Of a DNA stretch of 64,000 nt, positions 53,287-60,867 are shown one piece after another. Source of the DNA: Bacteroidales bacterium (lineage in GTDB: Bacteria; Bacteroidota; Bacteroidia; Bacteroidales; UBA932). The stretch spans positions 83,988-147,987 of the forward strand of contig JAFUVU010000027.1 of assembly GCA_017477465.1 (NCBI GenBank), in the 5' to 3' direction. The translations under genes were made by a program, and so were the position numbers. Positions within the stretch are counted from its first letter, which is position 1, and every line of letters starts with the position of its first letter. The notes under the pieces were generated by a model. The model was not told where the DNA came from, did no database searches, and saw only the letters and a program-made list of their open reading frames with translations.

Positions 53287-53862
53287 ATGAAAAGCTGGTT
53301 CATTACACTTGTCCTTATCATGCTTTCAACAGCAGCATGGGCACAATATGCCAACCCGGAAGTTCTCAAACGCACCGGCTCGCACATGAAACTGGACGGA
53401 GTAAAACTCACTGCAGACGAGCAGGCCGCCCTTCTTGCCGACATTGACGGCACAGATTACACCAAAGCCTGGCACAGCGCTTCGGTAATGCGCGGGACCG
53501 GTATGGGCTTGGCGATTGGCGGCACGGCCGTTGCCGCAGGCGGAATAGTAACAACCTTCCTCGGACTGGTTGTCACTGTCGTCGGTGCCGGTACCGGTGC
53601 TGTAGTAGGGTCTATCGGCGGGGAGGAATCGGCCCAAAATGCCGCCCAGCAGGGGGCTCAGGCAGGGTCGCCATACACAACCGGCGGGCTGATTGCCACC
53701 GGCGTAGGACTGGCAGCCTTGGGGGCCGGCATCCCGCTATGGGTAATCGGCGGCACACGCATGAGTAAAATCACCGACAGCTTCAACCAAAGCCAAAGCT
53801 CCTCCGCTCAGCTCACTTTCGGCTCCACACCCTCCGGCGTAGGCCTCTCACTACGGTTCTAA
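53287..53862 (+). CDS. Secreted glycine-rich hypothetical protein
   Basis: A 191-residue protein with a signal peptide (1-19, STAAWAQ). Residues 70-105 and 130-155 are hydrophobic and glycine/alanine-rich with G-x3-G spacing (TGMGLAIGGTAVAAGG, GLIATGVGLAALGAGIPLWV), able to form two membrane-inserting hairpins. The C-terminus SGVGLSLRF is Ser/Phe-rich and ends in an aromatic residue. It resembles small glycine-zipper envelope proteins common in Bacteroidota; I do not recognise a named family. It is monocistronic and divergent from susC. Confidence 0.65.
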   Translation: MKSWFITLVLIMLSTAAWAQYANPEVLKRTGSHMKLDGVKLTADEQAALLADIDGTDYTKAWHSASVMRGTGMGLAIGGTAVAAGGIVTTFLGLVVTVVGAGTGAVVGSIGGEESAQNAAQQGAQAGSPYTTGGLIATGVGLAALGAGIPLWVIGGTRMSKITDSFNQSQSSSAQLTFGSTPSGVGLSLRF

Positions 53863-53870
53863 TCCACAGC

Positions 53871-53903
53871 CTCAGGTGCGAAATCATTAAAACCGCACCT
53901 GAG
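53871..53903. terminator. Perfect 10-bp stem downstream of the glycine-rich gene
   Basis: CTCAGGTGCG, a 13-nt loop, then CGCACCTGAG. No T run follows on the plus strand, so it may be a weak terminator or an mRNA 3' stabiliser for the gene ending at 53862. Confidence 0.45.
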
Positions 53904-53918
53904 TATCGGCATAATTAG

Positions 53919-53948
53919 AAAAACGGCAACCCGCTCCTGCAGGTTGCC
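53919..53948 (-). terminator. Intrinsic terminator of rpmE
   Basis: Minus strand: GGCAACC, loop, GGTTGCC, then G and a run of five T. It starts 24 nt after the rpmE stop at 53973. Confidence 0.8.
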
Positions 53949-53972
53949 GCCTTTGTACCTTGTCCGAAGAAC

Positions 53973-54224
53973 TTATTTCTTGCGGCTCTTGTATCTCTGA
54001 TAGAACATATCCACACGACCGGCGGTGTCCACCAGCTTCACCTTGCCCGTGTAGAACGGGTGGGAAGTGTTGGAAATTTCCAGTTTCACCAGCGGGTATT
54101 CTACGCCTTCCACAGTGAGGGTCTCCTTTGAAGGAGCGCAGCTGCGGGTGACGAAGACGGTGTCATTGGACATATCCTTGAAAGCTACAAGACGGTAGGT
54201 TTCGGGATGAATTCCTTTCTTCAT
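53973..54224 (-). CDS. rpmE: 50S ribosomal protein L31, type B
   Basis: An 83-residue L31 of type B: the start MKKGIHPETYRLVAFKD and the end SHPFYTGKVKLVDTAGRVDMFYQRY are typical. The zinc-binding cysteines of type A are absent (one Cys only, in RSCAPSKE), so it is the zinc-free form. It is a single-gene unit with its own promoter and terminator. Confidence 0.95.
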   Translation of the reverse strand: MKKGIHPETYRLVAFKDMSNDTVFVTRSCAPSKETLTVEGVEYPLVKLEISNTSHPFYTGKVKLVDTAGRVDMFYQRYKSRKK

Positions 54225-54261
54225 TTTACGTAAAAATTAAATTGTTAACAATTTTGGACCG

Positions 54262-54293
54262 CAAAGATAAAAACAATTTTGGTCAATTCCAAA
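54262..54293 (-). promoter_or_regulatory. rpmE promoter (-33 and -7 boxes)
   Basis: Minus strand TTTG (54290-54293), 20 nt, then TATCTTTG (54262-54269): a near-perfect Bacteroidota promoter. The -33 box touches an interspersed repeat that starts at 54295. Confidence 0.8.
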
Positions 54294-54294
54294 A

Positions 54295-54319
54295 GATTCT
54301 TCACTTCGTTCAGAATGAC
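54295..54319. repeat. Interspersed palindrome-type repeat, copy 2
   Basis: GATTCTTCACTTCGTTCAGA plus ATGAC; 23 of 25 bases equal the copy at 31120-31144. It lies between the stop of the DUF1343 gene and the rpmE promoter. Confidence 0.7.
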
Positions 54320-54326
54320 AGGGGGG

Positions 54327-55394
54327 CTATTTCATCCTGTAAGGCTGGTCTTCGTACAAAATATAGCGTTTGGCCTTACGTATCCATTTTTGCTCTTCCA
54401 ATTTTATGTGCTCCTGCACCACGTCGAAGCCTATTTCCTCTTTCAGATATGCTTCCAGGACAGGATCGGCCAGTTTTGTCCAGAAGGCGTCTTCGAACTC
54501 GAAGGCCGAATAGTGCTCCCTGAACCAGCGCATCAGATGCAGGGTATGCAACAGGCTGTGATAAGACTCGCCGGGGAGGAGCATGATCTGGAAACCGAAG
54601 CAGCGCTCGCCCGCGTATCGGCCTGCAGCCGGGGTGAAAGAGCAGGGACGGAGCAGCGCCCCGTGCGCCTGAGGCAGGTCTTCCGGACGCAGAGGCTTCA
54701 CGAAAGGCGCGCCAATATATTCGTACGGCCTCGCAGTGCCGATTCCGGGCGCGAGAGTAGTGTTGTTCCAAAGACCGCCGCCGCTGTAAAGGTACGAGCT
54801 GAAAAGGCCGGGAATGTCCGACGCCGGGGCAATCGTCCAAGGCATCAGATGCCTGTTGGAATCGGTCGCCATCGCCGATATCACATGGATGGGGAACTTG
54901 GCCCCGATTTCCGAAGCATACAGGTTCACCAGCTCTCCAAGCGTAAGCCCGTGCCGATGAGCCACCTTGGGGACATACATCTCCCCTGCCACCGCCGGGA
55001 TTGTTCCCTCTACCACTCTGCCGGAAGGGTTGATATGGTCCACGATGTACAGGGACGGAGCCTCGTCACCAAGCAGACGCAACATTTCCATCAGCTGCAT
55101 CACATCCTTGGTGTAGTTGAAATAACGCACCCCGACATCCTGGATTTCAACCACCACTGCATTCAATTCCCTTAGCTGGTCGGCCTCGAAAAGGATGTGA
55201 TTGGTGCCAGGCGTGAGTTCCGCATCGCGCGGATTGAAGACTATGGAAAGGTTGCCGCGGTCGCGGAAGACTTCCCACATCCATCGGCCTTTGCCGGTGT
55301 CCCAGCAGTTCTGGGTACAGAAGCAACCCACCTTGCCATAGAGCAGGGCCTTGTCCAGCTGGTCTTCAAGAGGAGTGGTTCGGAAGGAGAACAT
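54327..55394 (-). CDS. DUF1343 protein, NamZ-like (exo-beta-N-acetylmuramidase family GH171)
   Basis: A 355-residue protein of the DUF1343 family. The core is clear: VVVEIQDVGVRYFNYTKDV (near 85), INPSGRVVEGTIP, HRHGLTLGELVNLYASE, NTTLAPGIGTARPYEYIGAPF and AGERCFGFQI. The family includes NamZ, which releases MurNAc from peptidoglycan ends. Here there is no signal peptide, and the first 60 residues differ from the usual VTNQTGVD opening (GCFCTQNCWDTGKGR). It may act in the cytoplasm on imported muropeptides or may be a divergent member. It is 39 nt downstream of glmM; the gap contains a palindromic repeat. Confidence 0.75.
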   Translation of the reverse strand: MFSFRTTPLEDQLDKALLYGKVGCFCTQNCWDTGKGRWMWEVFRDRGNLSIVFNPRDAELTPGTNHILFEADQLRELNAVVVEIQDVGVRYFNYTKDVMQLMEMLRLLGDEAPSLYIVDHINPSGRVVEGTIPAVAGEMYVPKVAHRHGLTLGELVNLYASEIGAKFPIHVISAMATDSNRHLMPWTIAPASDIPGLFSSYLYSGGGLWNNTTLAPGIGTARPYEYIGAPFVKPLRPEDLPQAHGALLRPCSFTPAAGRYAGERCFGFQIMLLPGESYHSLLHTLHLMRWFREHYSAFEFEDAFWTKLADPVLEAYLKEEIGFDVVQEHIKLEEQKWIRKAKRYILYEDQPYRMK

Positions 55395-55406
55395 GATTTC
55401 AATGAG

Positions 55407-55428
55407 ATGCCCGGTCAGGGCCGGGCAT
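55407..55428. repeat. Palindromic repeat, half unit
   Basis: ATGCCCGGTCAGGGCCGGGC then AT, a near-perfect palindrome. It equals the first half of the 59-bp units at 57503 and 58475. Confidence 0.65.
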
Positions 55429-55433
55429 AAGGG

Positions 55434-56846
55434 TTAACCGATAATCTTCTTTGCCACCGCAATCACCTCATTCCCAAGAGCTTCTGCGGCTTCCATTGTG
55501 CCGGCCTCGGAATAGATGCGGATGATGGGCTCGGTATTGGATTTGCGGAGGTGCACCCAGGTCTTGTCCTTTTCGAAATTGATTTTCACGCCGTCGATGT
55601 CGTTGATGTTTTCCTTGGCGTATATGCTCTTGAGCTCGCTGAGGATGCGGTCGATGAGGGCCGGGTCGCTGAGCTGGATTTTGTTCTTGGCGATGAAATA
55701 CTGCGGATAGGTCTTTTTCAACTCGCTCACTTTCATGCCTTTGTGGGCCAGATTGCTAAGGAAGAGGGCAACACCGACCATGGCATCGCGGCCTGCGTGA
55801 ATAGCGGGATAGATGACGCCGCCATTCCCTTCCCCGCCGATAAGGGCATCGACCTTATGCATGAGGGTGGTTACGTTGACCTCGCCCACTGCCGATGCAT
55901 AGTACTTTCCGCCATGCTTTTCGGTCACGTCGCGCAGTGCACGCGTGGAGCTGAGGTTGGAAACCGTGGCGATGGGCTTTCCTTCTTTCTCGGCAAGTTC
56001 GCAGAGATAATCGGCCACGCTTACAAGGGTGTATTCTTCTACGAAAGGCTCACCGTTTTCGCAGATGAAGGCCAGGCGATCTACGTCCGGATCCACTGAG
56101 ACGCCAAGATCGGCCTTTTCTTTGACTACTGTGTCGCAGAGGTCTTTGAGGTTGACGGGAAGCGGCTCCGGATTGTGGGCAAAGTCGCCCGTAGGATTGC
56201 AGTTAAGGCCGATGCACTTGACGCCCAGCCGTTTAAGAAGGCGTGGCATGATAATTCCGCCAACTGAGTTGATGGCATCCACCACTACGGTGAAATGAGC
56301 GGCCTTGATGGCTTCCACGTCCACTGCAGGGAGGGCCAGCACGGCATCCAGATGCTTGTCCGTGAAGTCTTCCTCCTCTATTGTTCCCAGATCATCGACT
56401 TCCGCGAAGTTGAAATCTTCCTTTTCTGCAAGGTCCAGGACGGCCTGGCCTTCTGCCGCAGTCAGGAATTCTCCCTTGTCGTTGAGAAGTTTGAGAGCAT
56501 TCCACTGGCGGGGATTGTGGCTGGCCGTGAGGATGATACCTCCGTCGGCCCCTGCAAAAAGGACCGCCATTTCCGTTGTAGGGGTGGAAGCGAAGCCGCA
56601 CTTGACCACGTCTATTCCGCAGCCTACAAGAGTGCCTACTACCAACTGCTCCACCATATCGCCGGAGAGGCGGGCATCCTTACCGACGACAATCTTGTAC
56701 TTTGTCCCATTGGGAGTTGCTTTCCTCTGAGGAAGAGTTGCAGCGTATGCCGCAGTGAATTTTACAACGTCGATTGGAGTAAGTGCGCCGCCGGGCTGAC
56801 CGCCGATGGTGCCGCGAATGCCGGAAATGGATTTAATCAGGGTCAT
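55434..56846 (-). CDS. glmM: Phosphoglucosamine mutase
   Basis: A 470-residue alpha-D-phosphohexomutase. The active-site serine lies in TASHNPRQWNALK (near 105), the magnesium loop is DPDVDR (near 253), the sugar-binding GEVNV/GGEGNGG region is near 330-345 and the phosphate loop is RKSNTEPIIRIYSEA near 440. It converts GlcN-6-P to GlcN-1-P for cell wall precursors; other phosphohexomutases are possible but the sugar loop GEGNGG fits Bacteroidota GlmM. A -7 box (TACATTTG, 56866-56873) precedes it, divergent from tRNA-Glu. Confidence 0.88.
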   Translation of the reverse strand: MTLIKSISGIRGTIGGQPGGALTPIDVVKFTAAYAATLPQRKATPNGTKYKIVVGKDARLSGDMVEQLVVGTLVGCGIDVVKCGFASTPTTEMAVLFAGADGGIILTASHNPRQWNALKLLNDKGEFLTAAEGQAVLDLAEKEDFNFAEVDDLGTIEEEDFTDKHLDAVLALPAVDVEAIKAAHFTVVVDAINSVGGIIMPRLLKRLGVKCIGLNCNPTGDFAHNPEPLPVNLKDLCDTVVKEKADLGVSVDPDVDRLAFICENGEPFVEEYTLVSVADYLCELAEKEGKPIATVSNLSSTRALRDVTEKHGGKYYASAVGEVNVTTLMHKVDALIGGEGNGGVIYPAIHAGRDAMVGVALFLSNLAHKGMKVSELKKTYPQYFIAKNKIQLSDPALIDRILSELKSIYAKENINDIDGVKINFEKDKTWVHLRKSNTEPIIRIYSEAGTMEAAEALGNEVIAVAKKIIG

Positions 56847-56865
56847 AACTTATAGGTTTAATATG

Positions 56866-56873
56866 CAAATGTA
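56866..56873 (-). promoter_or_regulatory. -7 box for glmM
   Basis: Minus strand TACATTTG, exact match to TAnnTTTG, 19 nt upstream of the ATG at 56846. Confidence 0.6.
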
Positions 56874-56882
56874 CAAAAAATA

Positions 56883-56913
56883 TTTGCAGATTAGAAAAAA
56901 TATCGTACCTTTG
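56883..56913 (+). promoter_or_regulatory. Promoter of tRNA-Glu (-33 and -7 boxes)
   Basis: TTTG (56883-56886), 19 nt, TACCTTTG (56906-56913). Both boxes and the spacing fit the Bacteroidota sigma factor consensus. The start point would lie a few bases before the tRNA at 56924. Confidence 0.85.
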
Positions 56914-56923
56914 CAAACCACTT

Positions 56924-56995
56924 GCTGGGTTCGTATAACGGTTAGTACTCGAGATTCTCAATCTCGCAATAGGAGTTCGATTCTCCTACCCAGTA
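56924..56995 (+). tRNA. tRNA-Glu (anticodon CTC)
   Basis: A 72-nt cloverleaf without encoded CCA. Acceptor GCTGGGT/ACCCAGT (first pair G-U), D stem GTAT/GTAC, anticodon stem CGAGA/TCTCG with loop TTCTCAA giving anticodon CTC (decodes GAG), variable loop CAAT, T stem AGGAG/CTCCT with loop TTCGATT. The shape matches glutamate tRNAs, including TC at positions 8-9. Confidence 0.9.
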
Positions 56996-57002
56996 CAAAA
57001 TT

Positions 57003-57045
57003 AAAATGGCAATAGATTGTTTTTCAATCCGTTGCCATTTTTATT
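57003..57045 (+). terminator. Intrinsic terminator of tRNA-Glu
   Basis: AAAATGGCAA and TTGCCATTTTT enclose an inner GATTG/CAATC helix, followed by ATTT. It begins 8 nt after the tRNA. Confidence 0.85.
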
Positions 57046-57097
57046 TATAATTGCATATTGCGTGTGCGGTAATAAATATGTAAATTCGTCGTCGATT

Positions 57098-58474
57098 ATG
57101 GCTTCGAAAAAAGGGAAAATACTGATAGTGGACGACAACGCCGGCATCCGCCAGGCGCTAAAAATCCTTCTGCCCGTGCATTTCGCGGAGGTGGAGACGC
57201 TTCCCTCGCCTGTGACGCTGGTTTCTACACTTGAGCGTTTCCGGCCTGATGTTGTGCTGCTGGACATGAATTTCTCCGCCAGCATAAATACCGGCAACGA
57301 AGGCCTTTACTGGGCCGGCGAAATCAAAAAAATGATGCCGGAGGTAGAGGTGGTCCTCTTTACAGCTTATGCCGATATCCAGCTGGCTGTGGAAGCGATG
57401 AAGCGCGGAGCGTTCGATTTCATAGTGAAGCCGTGGGACAACGATAAACTGGTGACAACGCTGACGGCAGCGCGCGACAAAGCCAGGAAGTCGATGGGAA
57501 GAGATGCCCGATCAGGGTCGGGCATGACGGGTGACGTCATTCCCGGCTCGACCGGGAATCTCATGTTCTGGGGCACTTCAAAGTCCATGGCCGCCATCCG
57601 CAAAACCCTCGACAAAATTGCCCCCACCGATGCCACGGTACTCATAACCGGCGAAAACGGCACCGGCAAGGATGTCCTGGCGCGGGAAATACATGCCCGC
57701 AGCCTTCGCAGCGGGAAGCAGATGGTGGCGGTGGATGCCGGCGCCATAACGGAGACTCTGTTCGAAAGCGAGCTTTTCGGCCACGTAAAAGGCGCCTTCA
57801 CCGATGCACATACCGACCACGTAGGCAAATTTGAGCAGGCCGATGGCGGGACGCTCTTTCTGGATGAAATCGGCAATATCCCTCTGCATCTGCAGGCTAA
57901 ACTGCTGCGGGTGATTCAGAACCGCAGCGTCGTTCGCGTTGGCGGCACCAAGGCCATCCCGGTGGACATCCGCCTCATCTGCGCCACCAATATGGACCTT
58001 GAGGAATTGGTGCGGAAAGGACGCTTCCGCGAGGATCTGTATTACAGGATCAACACAGTGCACATCGCCCTTCCGGCACTGCGGGAGCGCAGGGAAGACA
58101 TCGTCCCGCTGGCAGAAATGTTCATCGGCCAGTTTGCCGATAAGTATCATCGGCCCGTCACCGGACTGGACGAATCGGCAAAACAGGCTCTGGAGAACGG
58201 CTACTGGAGCGGCAATATCCGGGAACTGCAGAACTGCATAGAGAAGGCGGTCATACTATCAGAAGGGAGCGTTCTCCTGGCAAAAGACATAGATTTCTCC
58301 ACTCCGCTTCGCTCCGGTCGAAATGACAGTTCCTTTGTCATTCCGGGCGAAGACGAGGAATCTCTTGTCCGAGAGGCCATCGAGCGCTTCAACGGTAACA
58401 TTTCCGCCGCAGCCAAGGCACTGGGTATCAGCCGGCCGACCATGTATGCCAAAATGAAGAAATACGGACTATAA
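57098..58474 (+). CDS. Sigma-54-dependent NtrC-type response regulator
   Basis: A 458-residue regulator. Receiver 5-125 (VDDN; phospho-acceptor Asp56 in VLLDMNF; Lys in IVKPWDN). AAA+ domain about 165-395: Walker A GENGTGKD, GAFTDA loop (the last Gly-Ala of the usual GAFTGA reads Asp-Ala), Walker B TLFLDEIG, arginine finger region. Fis-type HTH at the end (NISAAAKALGISRPTMYAKMKK). I start at 57098 (MASKKGKI); the frame upstream reads through the tRNA terminator. Both interdomain linkers are encoded by interspersed repeats: residues about 135-155 (SGSGMTGDVIPGSTGNLM) and about 400-425 (LRSGRNDSSFVIPGEDEESL). The kinase gene follows. Confidence 0.92.
   Translation: MASKKGKILIVDDNAGIRQALKILLPVHFAEVETLPSPVTLVSTLERFRPDVVLLDMNFSASINTGNEGLYWAGEIKKMMPEVEVVLFTAYADIQLAVEAMKRGAFDFIVKPWDNDKLVTTLTAARDKARKSMGRDARSGSGMTGDVIPGSTGNLMFWGTSKSMAAIRKTLDKIAPTDATVLITGENGTGKDVLAREIHARSLRSGKQMVAVDAGAITETLFESELFGHVKGAFTDAHTDHVGKFEQADGGTLFLDEIGNIPLHLQAKLLRVIQNRSVVRVGGTKAIPVDIRLICATNMDLEELVRKGRFREDLYYRINTVHIALPALRERREDIVPLAEMFIGQFADKYHRPVTGLDESAKQALENGYWSGNIRELQNCIEKAVILSEGSVLLAKDIDFSTPLRSGRNDSSFVIPGEDEESLVREAIERFNGNISAAAKALGISRPTMYAKMKKYGL
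57503..57561. repeat. 59-bp palindromic repeat inside the regulator gene, copy 1
   Basis: Two inverted stems in series: ATGCCCGATCAGGGTCGGGC-AT, and TTCCCGGCTCGACCGGGAA. The copy at 58475-58533 differs at four of 59 positions. Here it is read in frame as the receiver-AAA+ linker. Confidence 0.85.
58291..58353. repeat. Degenerate interspersed repeat inside the regulator gene
   Basis: The stretch with CTTCGCTCCGGTCGAAATGAC and TGTCATTCCGGGCGAAGACG then AGGAATCT has the look of two facing copies of the GATTCTTCGCTTCGCTC-type repeat (compare 31120 and 54295). It encodes the linker before the HTH. More diverged than the other copies. Confidence 0.55.
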
Positions 58475-58533
58475 GATGCCCGATCGGGGTCGGGCATGAC
58501 GGGTAGCGTCATTCCCGGCTTGACCGGGAATCT
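58475..58533. repeat. 59-bp palindromic repeat between regulator and kinase, copy 2
   Basis: Starts directly after the regulator stop codon and ends 5 nt before the kinase ATG, filling the gap. Same two-stem structure as copy 1. The transcribed hairpins may tune expression of the kinase. Confidence 0.85.
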
Positions 58534-58538
58534 GTAAT

Positions 58539-59414
58539 ATGGAACTTTGGACTGTCATACTGCTTTGCATCATCGTCGCTGTCATTGCGGCGGTGATTGC
58601 CACGCTCCGCACAAGGCACAAGGATATAAAAAAGGTGGCCTACATGATGGATGCCCTGGAGGACGGTGAACTGAACTTCCGTTTCCAGAACAAGAACAAG
58701 TTCAACCGCACCCTCAACCGCATCCGCACAATTTTCGAAAAGCAGCGTCAGGCTCACGAGCAGGACTCCTGGACCAAACTCATCCGCGTGCTGACGCACG
58801 AGATTATGAATACGGTCTCCCCTATTTCTTCGCTCTCCGACGCCCTGTCAAAGTCCATGGACGAGAACGGACACAGCGACTTGGACGTGAAGGCCGGGCT
58901 TGACACCATCTCCGACTCGTCCAAGAATCTCATCAAGTTCGTAGAGACCTATCGGCAACTGTCGGGCGTCGCTCGGCCAATAAGGAAAGCTGTTGACCTT
59001 AAGGAGCTTATGGATGGCGTCATCGCCCTCAACAGCGAGTTTGCCGCTTCGTGCGGGGCCGTCTGCACCTATCGGCCCGAAGAGCCGGATATCATTATTT
59101 ATGCCGACGAGGGACAAATCTCACAGATTCTCATCAACCTTATCAAGAACGCTTTGCAGGCCGGCGCCAAGCATATCGACATATCGGCCATGATGGGCAA
59201 GGACGACGATGTGATAGTCCAGGTTGCCAACGACGGCGAGCCCATTCCCCCATCGGCCCAGGAGCAGATTTTCATCCCCTTCTACACCACCAAGAAAGAG
59301 GGCTCCGGCATCGGCCTTTCCCTGGCCCGCCAAATCATGCGCCAGCACAACGGCAGCATCGAACTTCTTAGCAGCGACACCTCTCGCACCGTCTTCCGGA
59401 TGGTTTTCCGTTAG
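58539..59414 (+). CDS. Sensor histidine kinase, short, partner of the sigma-54 regulator
   Basis: A 291-residue kinase with one membrane segment at 3-22, a short linker (DIKKVAYMMDALEDGELNFRF), a DHp helix with HEIMNTVSPISSLSD (phospho-acceptor His near 87), and an ATPase domain with NLIKNALQAGA (N box), GSGIGLSLARQIMRQHNG (G box). It lacks a periplasmic sensor domain, so it should read a cytoplasmic or membrane signal. It is the cognate kinase of the regulator encoded just upstream. Homologues in this phylum are usually longer, with two membrane segments and a sensor region. Confidence 0.88.
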   Translation: MELWTVILLCIIVAVIAAVIATLRTRHKDIKKVAYMMDALEDGELNFRFQNKNKFNRTLNRIRTIFEKQRQAHEQDSWTKLIRVLTHEIMNTVSPISSLSDALSKSMDENGHSDLDVKAGLDTISDSSKNLIKFVETYRQLSGVARPIRKAVDLKELMDGVIALNSEFAASCGAVCTYRPEEPDIIIYADEGQISQILINLIKNALQAGAKHIDISAMMGKDDDVIVQVANDGEPIPPSAQEQIFIPFYTTKKEGSGIGLSLARQIMRQHNGSIELLSSDTSRTVFRMVFR

Positions 59415-59606
59415 TTCAGACGTTAAATAACTGTAAAGTTTTTGACACCATACTGTAAATCAGTCGTTTATATGGTGCGTGGTACAAATGTGATACGGCT
59501 AATAGAGCGGTTTTCGTAAGGAAATCCGAGCAAAAATAAATGTGTTTGGGGCCGAAAAAATTTTCAAAAATCTTCATTTTTTTTGTCCGGACCGTCAAAA
59601 AGCATA
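59415..59606. other. AT-rich spacer without a supported gene
   Basis: This stretch holds an ACTGTAAA direct repeat (59430-59437 and 59452-59459) and several A/T runs, but no convincing ORF, RNA gene or promoter. It marks the edge of a rearranged area: on its far side is a GC-rich gene remnant. Confidence 0.4.
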
Positions 59607-59641
59607 AGAAAACCCTCCGGAATCTCACGACTGCGGAGGGT
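59606..59641 (-). terminator. Intrinsic terminator after the GC-rich remnant
   Basis: Minus strand: ACCCTCCG, 14-nt loop, CGGAGGGT, then TTTCTT. It lies 41 nt after the remnant's stop at 59683 and probably now serves the araC-type gene. Confidence 0.75.
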
Positions 59642-59682
59642 AAAAAGTTTAGGTTTGGCGGAAACGCCAGAGAGAGTTTCGA

Positions 59683-60004
59683 CTACGGCTCACCGCCACC
59701 GGCCGCAGCAGCGGCCCACTTGACTTCTGCCAGCATGGTGCCGGACTTCTCACCGGTGGAGGAGTTGACGTAGTAGTAGCGGAAGAAGATCTTCGGGGCC
59801 GCGGCGCTGGGGGCGCCGTACTTGGCCACGTAGTCCGCACGGATGTCGATGGCGGCATCGGTGGGCTCTTCCACGAGCTTGATGCCGGATGCCTTGGCAT
59901 GAGCGCGGGTCACACCGTTGGACTGGCCTTCGGTGGCCTCGATGATCAGGAAGATGCCGCCGTTGTCGGCGAGGGCCTGGTCCAGCTTGAAGGTGAAGGT
60001 GTCA
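59683..60004 (-). pseudogene. 3' remnant of a GC-rich gene of unknown function, fused to the end of araC
   Basis: An open frame of about 107 codons (from GDTFTFKLDQALADNGG to AAAAAGGGEP) that lacks its own start: upstream it runs in a shifted frame into the araC-type gene. It is visibly richer in GC than both neighbours and has coherent, protein-like composition (IFLIIEATEG, IDIRADYVAKYG, KIFFRYYYVNSSTGEKSG). It keeps a stop codon and a good terminator. I read it as the 3' end of a gene truncated by rearrangement or by arrival of the regulator. The original family is not recognised. A short active ORF using an internal start is the alternative. Confidence 0.55.
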
Positions 60005-60805
60005 CCCTCTATACTCCGACGGGCTCTCTCCCAGATACCGCTGGACGTAGCGCGTAAAGTAGGAGACCGATGAAAAGTTGAACAAATCAGCAATTTCAAC
60101 AAAGTCCAACTGTTTGTCCCGCAGCAGGCGGGAAATATCCAGAATGGTGAAACGGTTTATCCAGTAGTTAGCCGATTCGCCGCTCACATGTTTGCAGATT
60201 TCGGAGAGGTATTTCGGAACTACGCATAGTTCGGAGGCATAATAGGAGACCTCCCGGTTTTGCCGGTAATCGCCACGCTCCAGCATGCTTATGAAACGCC
60301 ACATTAGCTGGGCCGACGGAGTCTGGATATCGTCCTCTTTATCGTTCAGGCGTGCATGGAAGTCAAAGAAATCCAGAATAAGCGCCTGCATAGCGTTAAG
60401 TTTGACTTCTTCAAAAAAGCGGTGCTGCGGATTACTCAGGCACTTTTCTATATGGTCATAATCGGCCTTGCAGCGCTCAAACTCCTCCTCGTTCAGTTGA
60501 AATACCGGCGTATTGAATAGCGACAAAGACCCCCTGATACCGTAGTTGCTACGAGGAGTGGCTTTCTCAATGAACTGTGGGTCTGCATAGACAATCACGC
60601 ACTGGAAGTCATCAGAGGCTTTCCAGCCCTCGATGAGCTGGGTCGCGCGGATGATACAGCAGCCGCCCTTTTCAATAGAAAAGTCTCTGGTATTGAACTT
60701 GATAACGGCCGAACCTTCCAGGCACAACAGATGCGTCAGATGCAGGCTGATGTCCGCATCTCCCAATGAACTGATCGTGTGCCGTATGATAAGGTCCTCC
60801 GCCAT
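60002..60805 (-). CDS. AraC-family transcriptional regulator
   Basis: About 267 residues. N-terminal cupin-like part (LHLTHLLCLEGSAVIKF, GGCCIIRATQLIEGWKAS) and a C-terminal double HTH (YASELCVVPKYLSEICKHVSGE, then DFVEIADLFNFSSVSYFTRYVQRYLGESPSEYR). I prefer the ATG at 60805; one at 60838 is also open. It is divergent in function but not in strand from the redox cluster upstream (same strand), and may regulate it. Its last codons run directly into the GC-rich remnant. Confidence 0.88.
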   Translation of the reverse strand: MAEDLIIRHTISSLGDADISLHLTHLLCLEGSAVIKFNTRDFSIEKGGCCIIRATQLIEGWKASDDFQCVIVYADPQFIEKATPRSNYGIRGSLSLFNTPVFQLNEEEFERCKADYDHIEKCLSNPQHRFFEEVKLNAMQALILDFFDFHARLNDKEDDIQTPSAQLMWRFISMLERGDYRQNREVSYYASELCVVPKYLSEICKHVSGESANYWINRFTILDISRLLRDKQLDFVEIADLFNFSSVSYFTRYVQRYLGESPSEYRG

Positions 60806-60867
60806 AACAAGACGCAAGTTACGAAAAATCGGCCGCATTCGGAATTTTTGTGGTAAATCTCCGATTA

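Noticed and set aside
56924-56995. tRNA-Glu as attachment site of an integrated element
   Set aside because: No integrase gene and no repeat of the tRNA 3' end were found; neighbours are housekeeping genes.
57017-57097. A 27-codon extension of the sigma-54 regulator
   Set aside because: It reads through the loop of the tRNA terminator; the protein family starts at the MASKKGKI position.
60005-60102. N-terminal part of the open frame covering the GC-rich remnant
   Set aside because: It is the AraC coding region in another frame (arginine/serine-rich, no family look); only the part after the AraC stop is coherent.
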